A stretch of DNA of 64,000 nt from NCBI RefSeq assembly GCF_014649955.1, contig NZ_BMUA01000006.1:248001-312000 (forward strand), read 5' to 3'. This DNA is from Streptomyces violascens. Lineage in GTDB: Bacteria > Actinomycetota > Actinomycetes > Streptomycetales > Streptomycetaceae. The notes under the pieces were generated by a model, which was not told the DNA's origin, made no database searches, and saw only the letters and a list, made by a program, of their open reading frames with translations. Below are positions 1 to 7,546 of this stretch, in pieces. Every line of letters starts with the position of its first letter. Position 1 is the first letter of the stretch. The position numbers and the translations under genes were made by a program.

Positions 1-283
1 CCTCGCCGCGGAAGAAGATCTCGCCCTGCGGGATCTTGCCGGGCGGCATGTCCAGGATGCCCATGATCGCCTGAGCGGTCACGGACTTGCCGGAACCGGA
101 CTCGCCGAGCACAGCGAGGGTCTCGCCGGCGTTCACCGAGTAGTTGACGCCGTTGACCGCCTTGGCCACACCGTCGCGGGTGTGGAACTCCACGTGCAGG
201 TCGCGGACTTCGAGCAGGGGGCCCTGGTGCTCCCCGTCGCCGCGGGGCGCCGGGATGGTCTTGGTGGTGTCGATGATGCTCAC
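1..283 (-). CDS. Oligopeptide ABC transporter ATPase, OppD-like (partial)
   Basis: Only the N-terminal 94 residues are in the window; the rest lies beyond the left edge. The Walker A motif GESGSGKS is visible at about residues 60-67, preceded by the usual [11 protein letters not shown] beta-strand of dipeptide/oligopeptide importer ATPases. The start is the GTG at 283, eight bases after GAGGAGGG, which overlaps the end of the upstream permease gene. It would power import together with the two permeases and lipoprotein encoded just upstream. OppD and OppF types cannot be told apart from this fragment; position directly after the permeases favours the OppD type. Confidence 0.9.
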   Translation of the reverse strand, partial: MSIIDTTKTIPAPRGDGEHQGPLLEVRDLHVEFHTRDGVAKAVNGVNYSVNAGETLAVLGESGSGKSVTAQAIMGILDMPPGKIPQGEIFFRGE

Positions 284-297
284 GTCGTATGCCCTCC

Positions 298-1242
298 TCA
301 GCGCATCTTCGGGTCGAGGGCGTTGCGGACAGCTTCGCCGAGCATGATGAAGGCCAGCACGGTGATGCTGAGCATGATCGACGGGTACAGCATGATGTGC
401 TGCGCCGTACGGATCTGCGCGATACCGCCGGAGATGTCCACACCCCAGGAGATGGCGGGCGACGAGAGTCCGAGGCCGAGGTAGGACAGGGTGGCCTCGG
501 CCGAGATGAAGACGCCCAGGGAAATGGTGGCGACCACGATCACCGGGGCCATCGCGTTCGGCAGGATGTGCCGGAACAGGATCCGGGAGGTGGACGCGCC
601 CAGCGCCTTGGCGGCGTGCACGTAGTCCGCTTGCTTGATCGTGAGCACCGCACCGCGCATGACGCGGGCGATCTGGGTCCAGCCGAGGAAGGCAAGGGCC
701 AGCGACACCACCCACACCGAGCGCGAGGTGAACGACTGCAGGACCACCATCGAGCCGAGCAGGAAGGGGATGCCGAAGAACACGTTGGTGATGAAGCCCG
801 AGAGCAGCGCGTCAATCCAGCCGCCGAAGTAACCGGCGATCATTCCGATGAGCCCGCCGATTACGGTCACGAGCAGGGTCACGGAAATGCCGACGATGAT
901 CGAGGCGCGGGTGCCGTGGATCAGGCGCGCATACACGCTGCGGCCCTGGACGTCGTAGCCGAGCCACTCGGCCGAACCGACCTTGCTGAGCTCCGGCTTG
1001 CCGAGGTAGTGGTGCACCAGGTCGCCGGTGGTCGGCGAGGCGCTGGTGAACCAGCCCGGGAACGCGGCGATGACGAGCAGCACAAGGATCAGTACCGACG
1101 ACACGACGAAGTACGGGTTGCGGCGCAGGTCGGCCCAGGCGTCACCCCACAGGCTGCGCGCCTTCTCCGCCTTGACGGCGGGCGGTGCGAGGGCGTCCTC
1201 GATTGCCTCCGCCTCGGGAGCGGTCTTGGTCATGTCAGGCAT
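298..1242 (-). CDS. Oligopeptide ABC transporter permease, OppC-like
   Basis: A 314-residue inner-membrane permease of the DppC/OppC type. A hydrophilic N-terminus of about 45 residues precedes the first membrane helix ([17 protein letters not shown]), followed by the periplasmic-side segment typical of OppC and five further helices. The EAA loop that contacts the ATPase reads [20 protein letters not shown]. The first ATG overlaps the end of oppB by 8 bases; a second ATG four codons later, one base after the oppB stop, is an equally reasonable start. Its own stop lies in the ribosome-binding region of the oppD-like gene, so the four genes are probably one operon. Confidence 0.93.
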   Translation of the reverse strand: MPDMTKTAPEAEAIEDALAPPAVKAEKARSLWGDAWADLRRNPYFVVSSVLILVLLVIAAFPGWFTSASPTTGDLVHHYLGKPELSKVGSAEWLGYDVQGRSVYARLIHGTRASIIVGISVTLLVTVIGGLIGMIAGYFGGWIDALLSGFITNVFFGIPFLLGSMVVLQSFTSRSVWVVSLALAFLGWTQIARVMRGAVLTIKQADYVHAAKALGASTSRILFRHILPNAMAPVIVVATISLGVFISAEATLSYLGLGLSSPAISWGVDISGGIAQIRTAQHIMLYPSIMLSITVLAFIMLGEAVRNALDPKMR

Positions 1243-2149
1243 AACGGATCCTCGGGTCCAGGACCGCGTACAGCAGGTCGACGAGCAGGGCCATGACGAG
1301 GTAGACGAGGACCAGGATCGTCACCAGACCGACGAGGGTGGTGCCCTCGCGACGGACGATCGACTCGTAGATGGTGCCGCCGACGCCATGGATGTTGAAG
1401 ATGCTCTCGGTGACCACCGCGCCGCCCATCAGCGCGCCGAGGTCGGTGCCGAGGAAGGTGACGACCGGGATCAGCGAGTTGCGCATGAGGTGGACGCCGA
1501 CGACCCGCCGCCGGGGCAGGCCCTTGGCGATGGCCGTACGCATGTAGTCGGCCCGCAGGTTCTCAGCCATCGAGGTCCTGGTGAGCCGGACGACGTAGGC
1601 GAGCGAGAGCGAACCCAGCACCATCGCGGGAACGATCAGCTCGCTGGTGTTCTCGTCGAGGCTCACGGCGTTGACGCCGAAGGTCCCGATGAGGATGTTG
1701 CCGATCACGAACACCGGCACCGAGATGATCAGCAGGGTGAAGATCAGGATGGCGTTGTCCGCGAGCCGTCCGGCCCGCATGCCCGCCATGATGCCGAGGC
1801 CGATGCCGACGACGACCTCGAAGACGAACGCGAGGCCGGCCAGGCGCAGCGTCACAGGGAACGCGCTGCTCAGGATGTCGGTGACCGGTCGCCCGCTGGC
1901 GATCTGGTTACCGAAGTCGAAGTGCAGCACGATGCCGGACATGTAGTCCCAGTACTGCCTCCAGATCGAATGATCCAGACCGAGATCGTGTCTGATCTTG
2001 GCTACGGTCGTCGGGTCGGCGGCCTTGTCGCCGAACAGCGCGGCCACGGGGTCGCCGGGCAGTGAGTAGACCATCAGGAAGATCAGCAGAGTTGTCCCGA
2101 GGAAGACCGGGATCATCTGGAGCAGTCGTCGTGCGACATAGCGCCCCAT
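1235..2149 (-). CDS. Oligopeptide ABC transporter permease, OppB-like
   Basis: A 304-residue permease whose N-terminus MGRYVARRLLQMIPVFLGTT is the classical OppB/DppB start: one membrane helix followed by the conserved segment containing PGDP (SLPGDPVAALFG). The EAA-loop signature is MRTAIAKGLPRRRVVGVHLM. The start at 2149 is chosen over an upstream in-frame ATG at 2209 because GGAGG sits six bases before it and family alignment begins there. It overlaps the following oppC-like gene, consistent with co-translation. The gene follows the binding lipoprotein gene after a gap of about 160 bases that carries a hairpin. Confidence 0.93.
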   Translation of the reverse strand: MGRYVARRLLQMIPVFLGTTLLIFLMVYSLPGDPVAALFGDKAADPTTVAKIRHDLGLDHSIWRQYWDYMSGIVLHFDFGNQIASGRPVTDILSSAFPVTLRLAGLAFVFEVVVGIGLGIMAGMRAGRLADNAILIFTLLIISVPVFVIGNILIGTFGVNAVSLDENTSELIVPAMVLGSLSLAYVVRLTRTSMAENLRADYMRTAIAKGLPRRRVVGVHLMRNSLIPVVTFLGTDLGALMGGAVVTESIFNIHGVGGTIYESIVRREGTTLVGLVTILVLVYLVMALLVDLLYAVLDPRIRYA

Positions 2150-2182
2150 CGTGCCTCCATAGAAGTGGCAGCCGCAGCCGAC

Positions 2183-2236
2183 GGGCCCTTCCCAACTCCG
2201 AGCACCCAATAGGGGGTGGATGTCGTGGAAGGGCCC
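2183..2236 (-). promoter_or_regulatory. Hairpin between lipoprotein and permease genes
   Basis: A perfect 10-bp inverted repeat, GGGCCCTTCC at 2183-2192 and GGAAGGGCCC at 2227-2236, with a 34-base loop, in the gap between the binding-protein gene and the permease genes. Such hairpins after the first gene of importer operons often stabilise or partly terminate the message, so that the binding protein is made in excess. The sequence shows only the repeat; the function is inferred. Confidence 0.45.
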
Positions 2237-2313
2237 CGGCCGCGGCGTACGGCCAGGTGCGGGACCGAATGGACGTGTCGGTCCCGCACCGCGTGCGAAC
2301 TACGCTTCGTTGA

Positions 2314-3945
2314 TTACTTCTTGTGAACCTGAATGTCCGTCAGGACCGGGTCACCCTGCTGGTTGTAGTCGACGTCGGAGACCTTCGTCGAGTAACCGGC
2401 GTTGACCTTGTAGTACCAGAGCGGAATCGAAGGCATGTAGTTGACCAGGTCCTTCTCCACAGCCTGGTACTGCTTTACCGAGTCGTCCAGGCTGGCCGCG
2501 GAGTCCGCCTTGGCGATCTTCTCGTCCAGGGCCTTGTTGGAGAACCCGCCCTGGTTGCCGCCCGCGTCCGTACGGAACAGGTCGCTGATGAAGTTGGCGT
2601 TCACCGGGTAGTCGAGCACCCAGCCGGAGCGGTACAGCGACTTGACCTGCTTGCCCTTGCGGGCCTGGAGGTCGGCCTGGAAGTCGGCCTTGCCGTCACC
2701 GACACACTTGACGCCGGTGGCCTGGGTGATGCTGTTGCAGACGGCGTCGACCCACTCCTTGTGGCCACCGTCCGAGTTGTACTGGATCGAGACCTGGTTG
2801 CCCGGGACGCCGCCACCGTCCTGGATGAGCTGCTTCGCCTTGGCCGGGTCGTACTTGGTGATGTCGCCCGCGGCGTCCGGCTGGTAGCCGAGGACGCCCT
2901 TGGCGACCCAGCCGTCGGCGGGCTCGCGGGTGCCGTTGAGCACGGTCTTGGTGATGGTGTTCCGGTCGATCGCCATCGAAAGGCCCTGCAGGACCTTCGG
3001 GTTGGCGTTCTTCCACTGGTCCGTGTAGAAGGCGAACGCGATGGTCTGGATCGCCGAGTACGGCTTGTCCACGGCGCGCTTGCCGAGGTCCTGGCGGTAG
3101 AGCGGCAGGTCCTTCGGGCCGATCTGACGCAGCACGTCGACGTTGTTGGCCTTCAGGTCCTGGTAGGCGACCTCAAGGGTGGTGTAGTTCTTGAAGATCA
3201 CACCACCGTTCTTCGCCTTGTCCGGGCCCTTGTAGTCGTCGTAGCGGACGACCTTTATCTGCTTCTTGTGGTCCCAGCTCTCGAACTTGTACGGACCGTT
3301 GCCGATCGGGTGCTCGCCCGCGGCCTTCGGGTCCTTGAAGAACGAGTCCGGCAGCGGCGAGTAGGCCGTGTAGCCGAGCTTGTACGCGAAGTACGGCAGG
3401 GGGGCGTTGAGCTCGATGGTGAAGGTGGTGTCGTCGACCACCTTCAGGCCGGACATCTTGTCCGCGGTGGGCTTCGCGCCCTTCTCCGCAGGGTGGACGT
3501 CCGTGTAGCCCTTGATCGCGTCGAACCACGACGAGTTCAGCTGGGCGTTGTTGACGTTGGCGGCCCAGTTCCAGGCGTTGACGTAGGAGTTGGCCGTGAC
3601 CGGGGTCCCGTCGTGGAACTTCCAGTCCTTCTTGAGCTTGACGGTCCAGAGCTTGCTGTCCGAGCTAGTGACGGACTCGGCATTGACCATCGTCAGCTTG
3701 CCCTGCGCGTCGTAGTCGACGAGCTGGGAGAAGATCGAGTTGACAGCGAGGCTGCCGTTCGACTCCTGCGTGTTCGACGGAACCAGCGTGTTCTCCGGCT
3801 CGCCAAGCTCGACGGAAAAGATTCCGTTCGGGTCGACAGCGCCCTGAGCGCCATCGCTGCCCTTGTCTCCGCCGCCACAGGCGGTCGCAGCCAGGGCGAT
3901 GATTGCCGCTCCCGCGACCCACTTGGCGCTCGTAGCACCACGCAT
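2314..3945 (-). CDS. Oligopeptide-binding lipoprotein, OppA-like (SBP family 5)
   Basis: A 543-residue extracytoplasmic solute-binding lipoprotein. The signal peptide MRGATSAKWVAGAAIIALAA ends in a lipobox with Cys23 (AATAC), followed by a Gly/Ser-rich linker. The SBP_bac_5 signature KLKKDWKFHDGTPVTANSYV lies near residue 120. The start at 3945 is preferred over upstream in-frame ATGs because GGAGGAAA lies just before it. It should capture peptides at the outer face of the membrane for the permeases downstream. Peptide importers of this type include the BldK system of aerial-mycelium formation, but gene order here (lipoprotein first) does not by itself support calling it BldK. Confidence 0.94.
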   Translation of the reverse strand: MRGATSAKWVAGAAIIALAATACGGGDKGSDGAQGAVDPNGIFSVELGEPENTLVPSNTQESNGSLAVNSIFSQLVDYDAQGKLTMVNAESVTSSDSKLWTVKLKKDWKFHDGTPVTANSYVNAWNWAANVNNAQLNSSWFDAIKGYTDVHPAEKGAKPTADKMSGLKVVDDTTFTIELNAPLPYFAYKLGYTAYSPLPDSFFKDPKAAGEHPIGNGPYKFESWDHKKQIKVVRYDDYKGPDKAKNGGVIFKNYTTLEVAYQDLKANNVDVLRQIGPKDLPLYRQDLGKRAVDKPYSAIQTIAFAFYTDQWKNANPKVLQGLSMAIDRNTITKTVLNGTREPADGWVAKGVLGYQPDAAGDITKYDPAKAKQLIQDGGGVPGNQVSIQYNSDGGHKEWVDAVCNSITQATGVKCVGDGKADFQADLQARKGKQVKSLYRSGWVLDYPVNANFISDLFRTDAGGNQGGFSNKALDEKIAKADSAASLDDSVKQYQAVEKDLVNYMPSIPLWYYKVNAGYSTKVSDVDYNQQGDPVLTDIQVHKK

Positions 3946-4773
3946 GGGTTTCCTCCTCATGAGTCCACTTGTCACTACAAGAGAGGTACTTCTACGCGCG
4001 CTGACACCCCTGACAGCGCTGTGACGTCAAGTACCCCGAGTGTGCTCGTGAGTCGACACTCCCCACAGTGCGTGACCCATTGACCCGAGCTCAATGGAGC
4101 CAACTATTGAGTACGGCCGGGCTGTAAACCACACTTAAAGGGTCTCGTTTTGACAACATCGCCAGCAGGCAACGGTCCGAAATCCGGACAAACGGAGCAC
4201 AGACAGACACCCCCGAAACGGACTGTTAACGCATCTTCCGGAGAGCGACGGCCGATATCCGGGCACTGCGCCCACGAAAACTAGTTGACCAAGGGGTCAT
4301 CGGCTCCGGACGGCCGCCGCGAAGCACCTGTCGGCAACCCGGCCGACCGCCCGACGCGCCAGGGCCGCGCAGTCCCCGCCCGACGCGAAGGCCGCCGCAG
4401 AAGCCAGCACACCCTGCTACCCCCGGCTGCTTCACGAGCCCGCCCCGCGCACTGCTTCCGCACCAAAGGGACTCGCCATTCCGGATCAACTCCGTTGGCC
4501 GAAAGAGGGGAGGGTCGGGCCGTGTGGCAAACGGGATACGGCTCGGAAGTATTTCGCATGAAAAGCTCAGAAGAACCTCAACTCCCTTGTGACGCCACGC
4601 ACCCAATGCCAAGATCGCATCAGCCCCACACGCTTCACCGCGTGCCACCCGACCAGTGGCACCGCAGGTCACGGATTCCATTGACCCGGCAGCGCGCAAT
4701 CGCAAGCGCTGCCGCCGTATCCCGCCAGTGAAGTGTGGCGCAACACGTCCATCAATCGAGGGGAATAAGAAAT
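3946..4773. other. 828-base intergenic region without a convincing gene
   Basis: This gap separates two divergent genes. It is less GC-rich than its surroundings near 4090-4200. It holds a small dyad CTCAAT-N10-ATTGAG at 4090-4111 and a TTGACA at 4150-4155 with no good -10 element at the usual distance. Open frames here (for example 4285-4731) have Arg/Pro/Ser-rich products without any family signature and are judged spurious. Promoters for the leftward lipoprotein gene and the rightward secreted protein must lie here. Confidence 0.5.
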
Positions 4774-5061
4774 ATGAACATCTCACGCAGACTGAAGGCG
4801 GGCGCTGTCGCAACGGCCGTAGCCATTGCACTGCCCGTGCTCGGCCTGGCGACCGCCTCGCCCGCCGCGGCCGGCAGCTGCGACTTCGGGGGCGGCGGCG
4901 GGGACAGCTGTACCTCGCGATTCGAGCCGACGTGGGCAAACTGCGACGGAATCTTTGGGTATCTGCGATCGCATGGCGGGAATATCGGCGCGATGAACAA
5001 CACCTTCCAGAATGAATGGCGTCAGTGTGCTGCCAAATACGTCCCATTTGGCAGGGGCTGA
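4774..5061 (+). CDS. Small secreted protein with four cysteines
   Basis: A 95-residue protein with a clear Sec signal peptide (MNISRRLKAG, then a hydrophobic core to ATASPAAA) and predicted cleavage after Ala33. The mature part is about 62 residues with a glycine run (GGGGG) and Cys at 36, 46, 57 and 85, enough for two disulfide bonds. GAGGGGAA lies eight bases before the ATG, and a strong hairpin follows the stop, so it is a single-gene transcription unit. No modification or transport genes flank it. I do not recognise the family. Start and signal peptide are well supported; role outside the cell is unknown. Confidence 0.8.
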   Translation: MNISRRLKAGAVATAVAIALPVLGLATASPAAAGSCDFGGGGGDSCTSRFEPTWANCDGIFGYLRSHGGNIGAMNNTFQNEWRQCAAKYVPFGRG

Positions 5062-5116
5062 CTTGCCTGACCCCTTCCACTGATTCTTGAATAGGTGGAG
5101 GGACGATCTGGGCGAT

Positions 5117-5149
5117 AGGTGCCGGAAATGCTCAGCATTTCCGGCACCT
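5117..5149 (+). terminator. Terminator after the small secreted protein gene
   Basis: A 16-bp perfect inverted repeat, AGGTGCCGGAAATGCT at 5117-5132 and its complement at 5134-5149, with a very short loop. It lies 56 bases after the stop codon. There is no U-tract, as is usual for Streptomyces terminators. Confidence 0.8.
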
Positions 5150-5291
5150 TGTCGTATTCCGACATCATCCTGATGACCATGTAAATGACGGCACTACCGT
5201 CCACCTGGCACTCCACCTGCTCTTTGACAGTCCTTTGAACTTGATCGCCCGCGCGTGTGTACACAGCCGTCCAAACCCGGCCGGCAACGCC

Positions 5292-5330
5292 GAAGGCCCG
5301 GCCCCGCGAAGTACGCGGAACCGGGCCTTC
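5292..5330 (-). terminator. Terminator after typA
   Basis: Inverted repeat GAAGGCCCGG at 5292-5301 and CCGGGCCTTC at 5321-5330 with an inner CCGCG/CGCGG stem, 19 bases beyond the typA stop on the minus strand. Confidence 0.75.
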
Positions 5331-5348
5331 TTGGACGTACGGGGTACG

Positions 5349-7256
5349 TCAGTTGCGCTTGGCGCGGGAGGCGGTGCGGCCGCGCTCCTTGGCGTCCAGG
5401 ACGACCTTGCGGATACGCACGGCCTCCGGGGTCACCTCGACGCACTCGTCGTCGCGGCAGAACTCGAGCGACTGCTCCAGGGAGAGCTTGCGCGCCGGCA
5501 CCACGTTCTCGGTGTTGTCGGCGGAAGCGGCACGCATGTTGGTGAGCTTCTTCTCCTTGGTGATGTTCACGTCCATGTCGTCGGCGCGCGAGTTCTCACC
5601 GACGATCATGCCCTCGTAGACCTCGGTGCCGGGCTCGGTGAACAGCACACCGCGCTCCTGCAGGTTGATCATCGCGAAGGGGGTGACCGAACCGGCCCGG
5701 TCGGCGACGAGCGAGCCGTTGTTACGGGTCGTCAGGGTGCCGAACCACGGCTCGTGGCCCTCGTGGATCGAGTGGGCGATGCCGGTGCCGCGGGTGTTCG
5801 TCAGGAACTCCGTACGGAAGCCGATGAGGCCGCGGGACGGGACGACGAACTCCATGCGGACCCAGCCGGAGCCGTGGTTGGACATGTTGTCCATGCGGCC
5901 CTTGCGGACGCCCATGAGCTGCGTGACCGCGCCCATGTGCTCCTCGGGGACGTCGACCGTGAGGCGCTCGACCGGCTCGTACGTCTTGCCGTCGACCTGC
6001 TTGGTGACCACCTGCGGCTTGCCGATGGTCAGCTCGAAGCCCTCGCGGCGCATCTGCTCGACGAGGATCGCGAGCGCGAGCTCACCGCGGCCCTGGACCT
6101 CCCAGGCGTCGGGGCGCTCGGTGTCGAGGACACGCAGCGAGACGTTGCCGATGAGTTCACGGTCCAGGCGGTCCTTGACCTGACGGGCCGTCACCTTGCG
6201 GTCCTTGACGGTCGCCTTGGCGTCCGCGCCCTTGCCGGAGCCACCGCGGCCGACCAGCGGCGAGGTGTTCGTACCGATGGTCATGGAGATCGCCGGCTGG
6301 TCGACCGTGATCAGCGGCAGCGCGATCGGGTTCTCCGGGTCGGCCAGGGTCTCGCCGATCATGATGTCGGGGATGCCCGCGACCGCGCAGATGTCACCGG
6401 GGCCGGCCATCTCGGCCGGCTTGCGGGTGAGCGCCTCGGTCATCATCAGCTCGGTGATGCGGACGTTGGAGATGGTGCCGTCCCGCTTGATCCACGCGAC
6501 CGTCTGGCCCTTGCGCAGCTCGCCCTGCTCGACGCGGAGCAGCGCGATGCGGCCCAGGAAGTTGTCGGCGTCGAGGTTGGTGACGTGCGCCTGCAGCGGG
6601 GCGGCCTCGTCGTACTCGGGGGCCGGGACGTGCGAGAGGATCGTCGAGAAGAACGGCTCCAGGTTGTCGCTGTCGGCCGGGACCGTGCCGTTCTCCGGCT
6701 TGGTCAGCGAGGCGACGCCGTCACGGGCGCAGGCGTAGACGATCGGGAACTCGATCTGGTCCTCATCCGCGTCCAGGTCCAGGAACAGGTCGTACGTCTC
6801 GTTGACGACCTCGTCGATCCGGGAGTCCGGGCGGTCCGTCTTGTTGATGCAGAGGATGACGGGCAGGCGCTGCTGGAGAGCCTTGCGCAGCACGAAGCGC
6901 GTCTGCGGCAGCGGGCCCTCGGACGCGTCCACGAGCAGGACGACCGCGTCCACCATCGACAGACCGCGCTCGACCTCGCCACCGAAGTCGGCGTGGCCCG
7001 GGGTGTCGATGATGTTGATGGTGATGACGTCGCCGCCATCCTTGGGGTGGTACTTGACGGCGGTGTTCTTCGCCAGGATCGTGATGCCCTTCTCACGCTC
7101 CAGGTCGTTGCTGTCCATCATGCGGTCGTCGAGCGACTCGGCGGCGTGCGCGGCGAAGGCGCCGGCCTGCTTGAGCATGGCGTCGACCAGGGTGGTCTTG
7201 CCGTGGTCGACGTGGGCGACGATGGCGACGTTACGGATGTCGTGGCGCGTGGGCAT
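5349..7256 (-). CDS. typA: Translational GTPase TypA/BipA
   Basis: A 635-residue ribosome-associated GTPase of the EF-G-like family. The GTPase domain occupies about residues 1-200 with G1 AHVDHGKTTLVDAM, G3 DTPGHADF and G4 NKTDRPD. The C-terminal part contains the BipA-specific region with the stretch MDNMSNHGSGWVRMEF and the two EF-G-like domains. Length matches the family (about 605-640). TypA/BipA acts on 50S assembly and stress-related translation. The gene is flanked by its own terminator and by a promoter gap, so it appears to be monocistronic. Identification is secure. Confidence 0.98.
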   Translation of the reverse strand: MPTRHDIRNVAIVAHVDHGKTTLVDAMLKQAGAFAAHAAESLDDRMMDSNDLEREKGITILAKNTAVKYHPKDGGDVITINIIDTPGHADFGGEVERGLSMVDAVVLLVDASEGPLPQTRFVLRKALQQRLPVILCINKTDRPDSRIDEVVNETYDLFLDLDADEDQIEFPIVYACARDGVASLTKPENGTVPADSDNLEPFFSTILSHVPAPEYDEAAPLQAHVTNLDADNFLGRIALLRVEQGELRKGQTVAWIKRDGTISNVRITELMMTEALTRKPAEMAGPGDICAVAGIPDIMIGETLADPENPIALPLITVDQPAISMTIGTNTSPLVGRGGSGKGADAKATVKDRKVTARQVKDRLDRELIGNVSLRVLDTERPDAWEVQGRGELALAILVEQMRREGFELTIGKPQVVTKQVDGKTYEPVERLTVDVPEEHMGAVTQLMGVRKGRMDNMSNHGSGWVRMEFVVPSRGLIGFRTEFLTNTRGTGIAHSIHEGHEPWFGTLTTRNNGSLVADRAGSVTPFAMINLQERGVLFTEPGTEVYEGMIVGENSRADDMDVNITKEKKLTNMRAASADNTENVVPARKLSLEQSLEFCRDDECVEVTPEAVRIRKVVLDAKERGRTASRAKRN

Positions 7257-7450
7257 GCTGGCTAGCGCTTCTCTCGATCGTGGGATCAGGCGTCTGACGC
7301 GGTCGAGTCCTCGTCCGCCCGCCGGGCAGACAGGCCACGGCTGCCTCCCATGGTACGGGGCCGCCGCGCCGACGGCCTCCCGGGCCGATTCTGCCGATCT
7401 TGAGCAGGGGGCTACGTCGTGATTGAGCCTGGGTCAGGGGCGTACACGAC

Positions 7451-7479
7451 CTTGCCCGCCGGCGGGGCCGGCGGGCAAG
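7451..7479 (-). terminator. Terminator after the long binding lipoprotein gene
   Basis: A 13-bp perfect hairpin: CTTGCCCGCCGGC at 7451-7463, loop GGG, complement at 7467-7479. It lies about 70 bases beyond the stop of the minus-strand lipoprotein gene. Confidence 0.8.
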
Positions 7480-7502
7480 TGACTTGAGCAGGTTCTGAGC
7501 TT

Positions 7503-7520
7503 GGCGCCGGTACCGGCGCC
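7503..7520. repeat. 18-bp perfect palindrome
   Basis: GGCGCCGGTACCGGCGCC is fully self-complementary and lies between the lipoprotein stop codon and the terminator hairpin. It may add to termination or be a protein-binding site; the sequence alone does not decide. Confidence 0.5.
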
Positions 7521-7546
7521 CGCTTCTGACCTGCTTGTTTTCCGTT

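Noticed and set aside
2323..4083. Long plus-strand open frame opposite the binding lipoprotein gene
   Set aside because: It is the GC-rich mirror of a clear gene; its product is Val/Leu/Arg/Asp-rich without any family motif.
4285..4731. 148-codon frame in the intergenic gap
   Set aside because: Arg/Pro/Ser-rich product, no family match, no good ribosome-binding site, and codon use unlike real genes here.
4774..5061. Small cysteine protein as a lanthipeptide or other RiPP precursor
   Set aside because: It has a normal Sec signal peptide and no modification enzymes nearby.
5235..7265. 676-codon frame antisense to typA
   Set aside because: Typical high-GC shadow frame; typA on the other strand has all GTPase motifs and a terminator.
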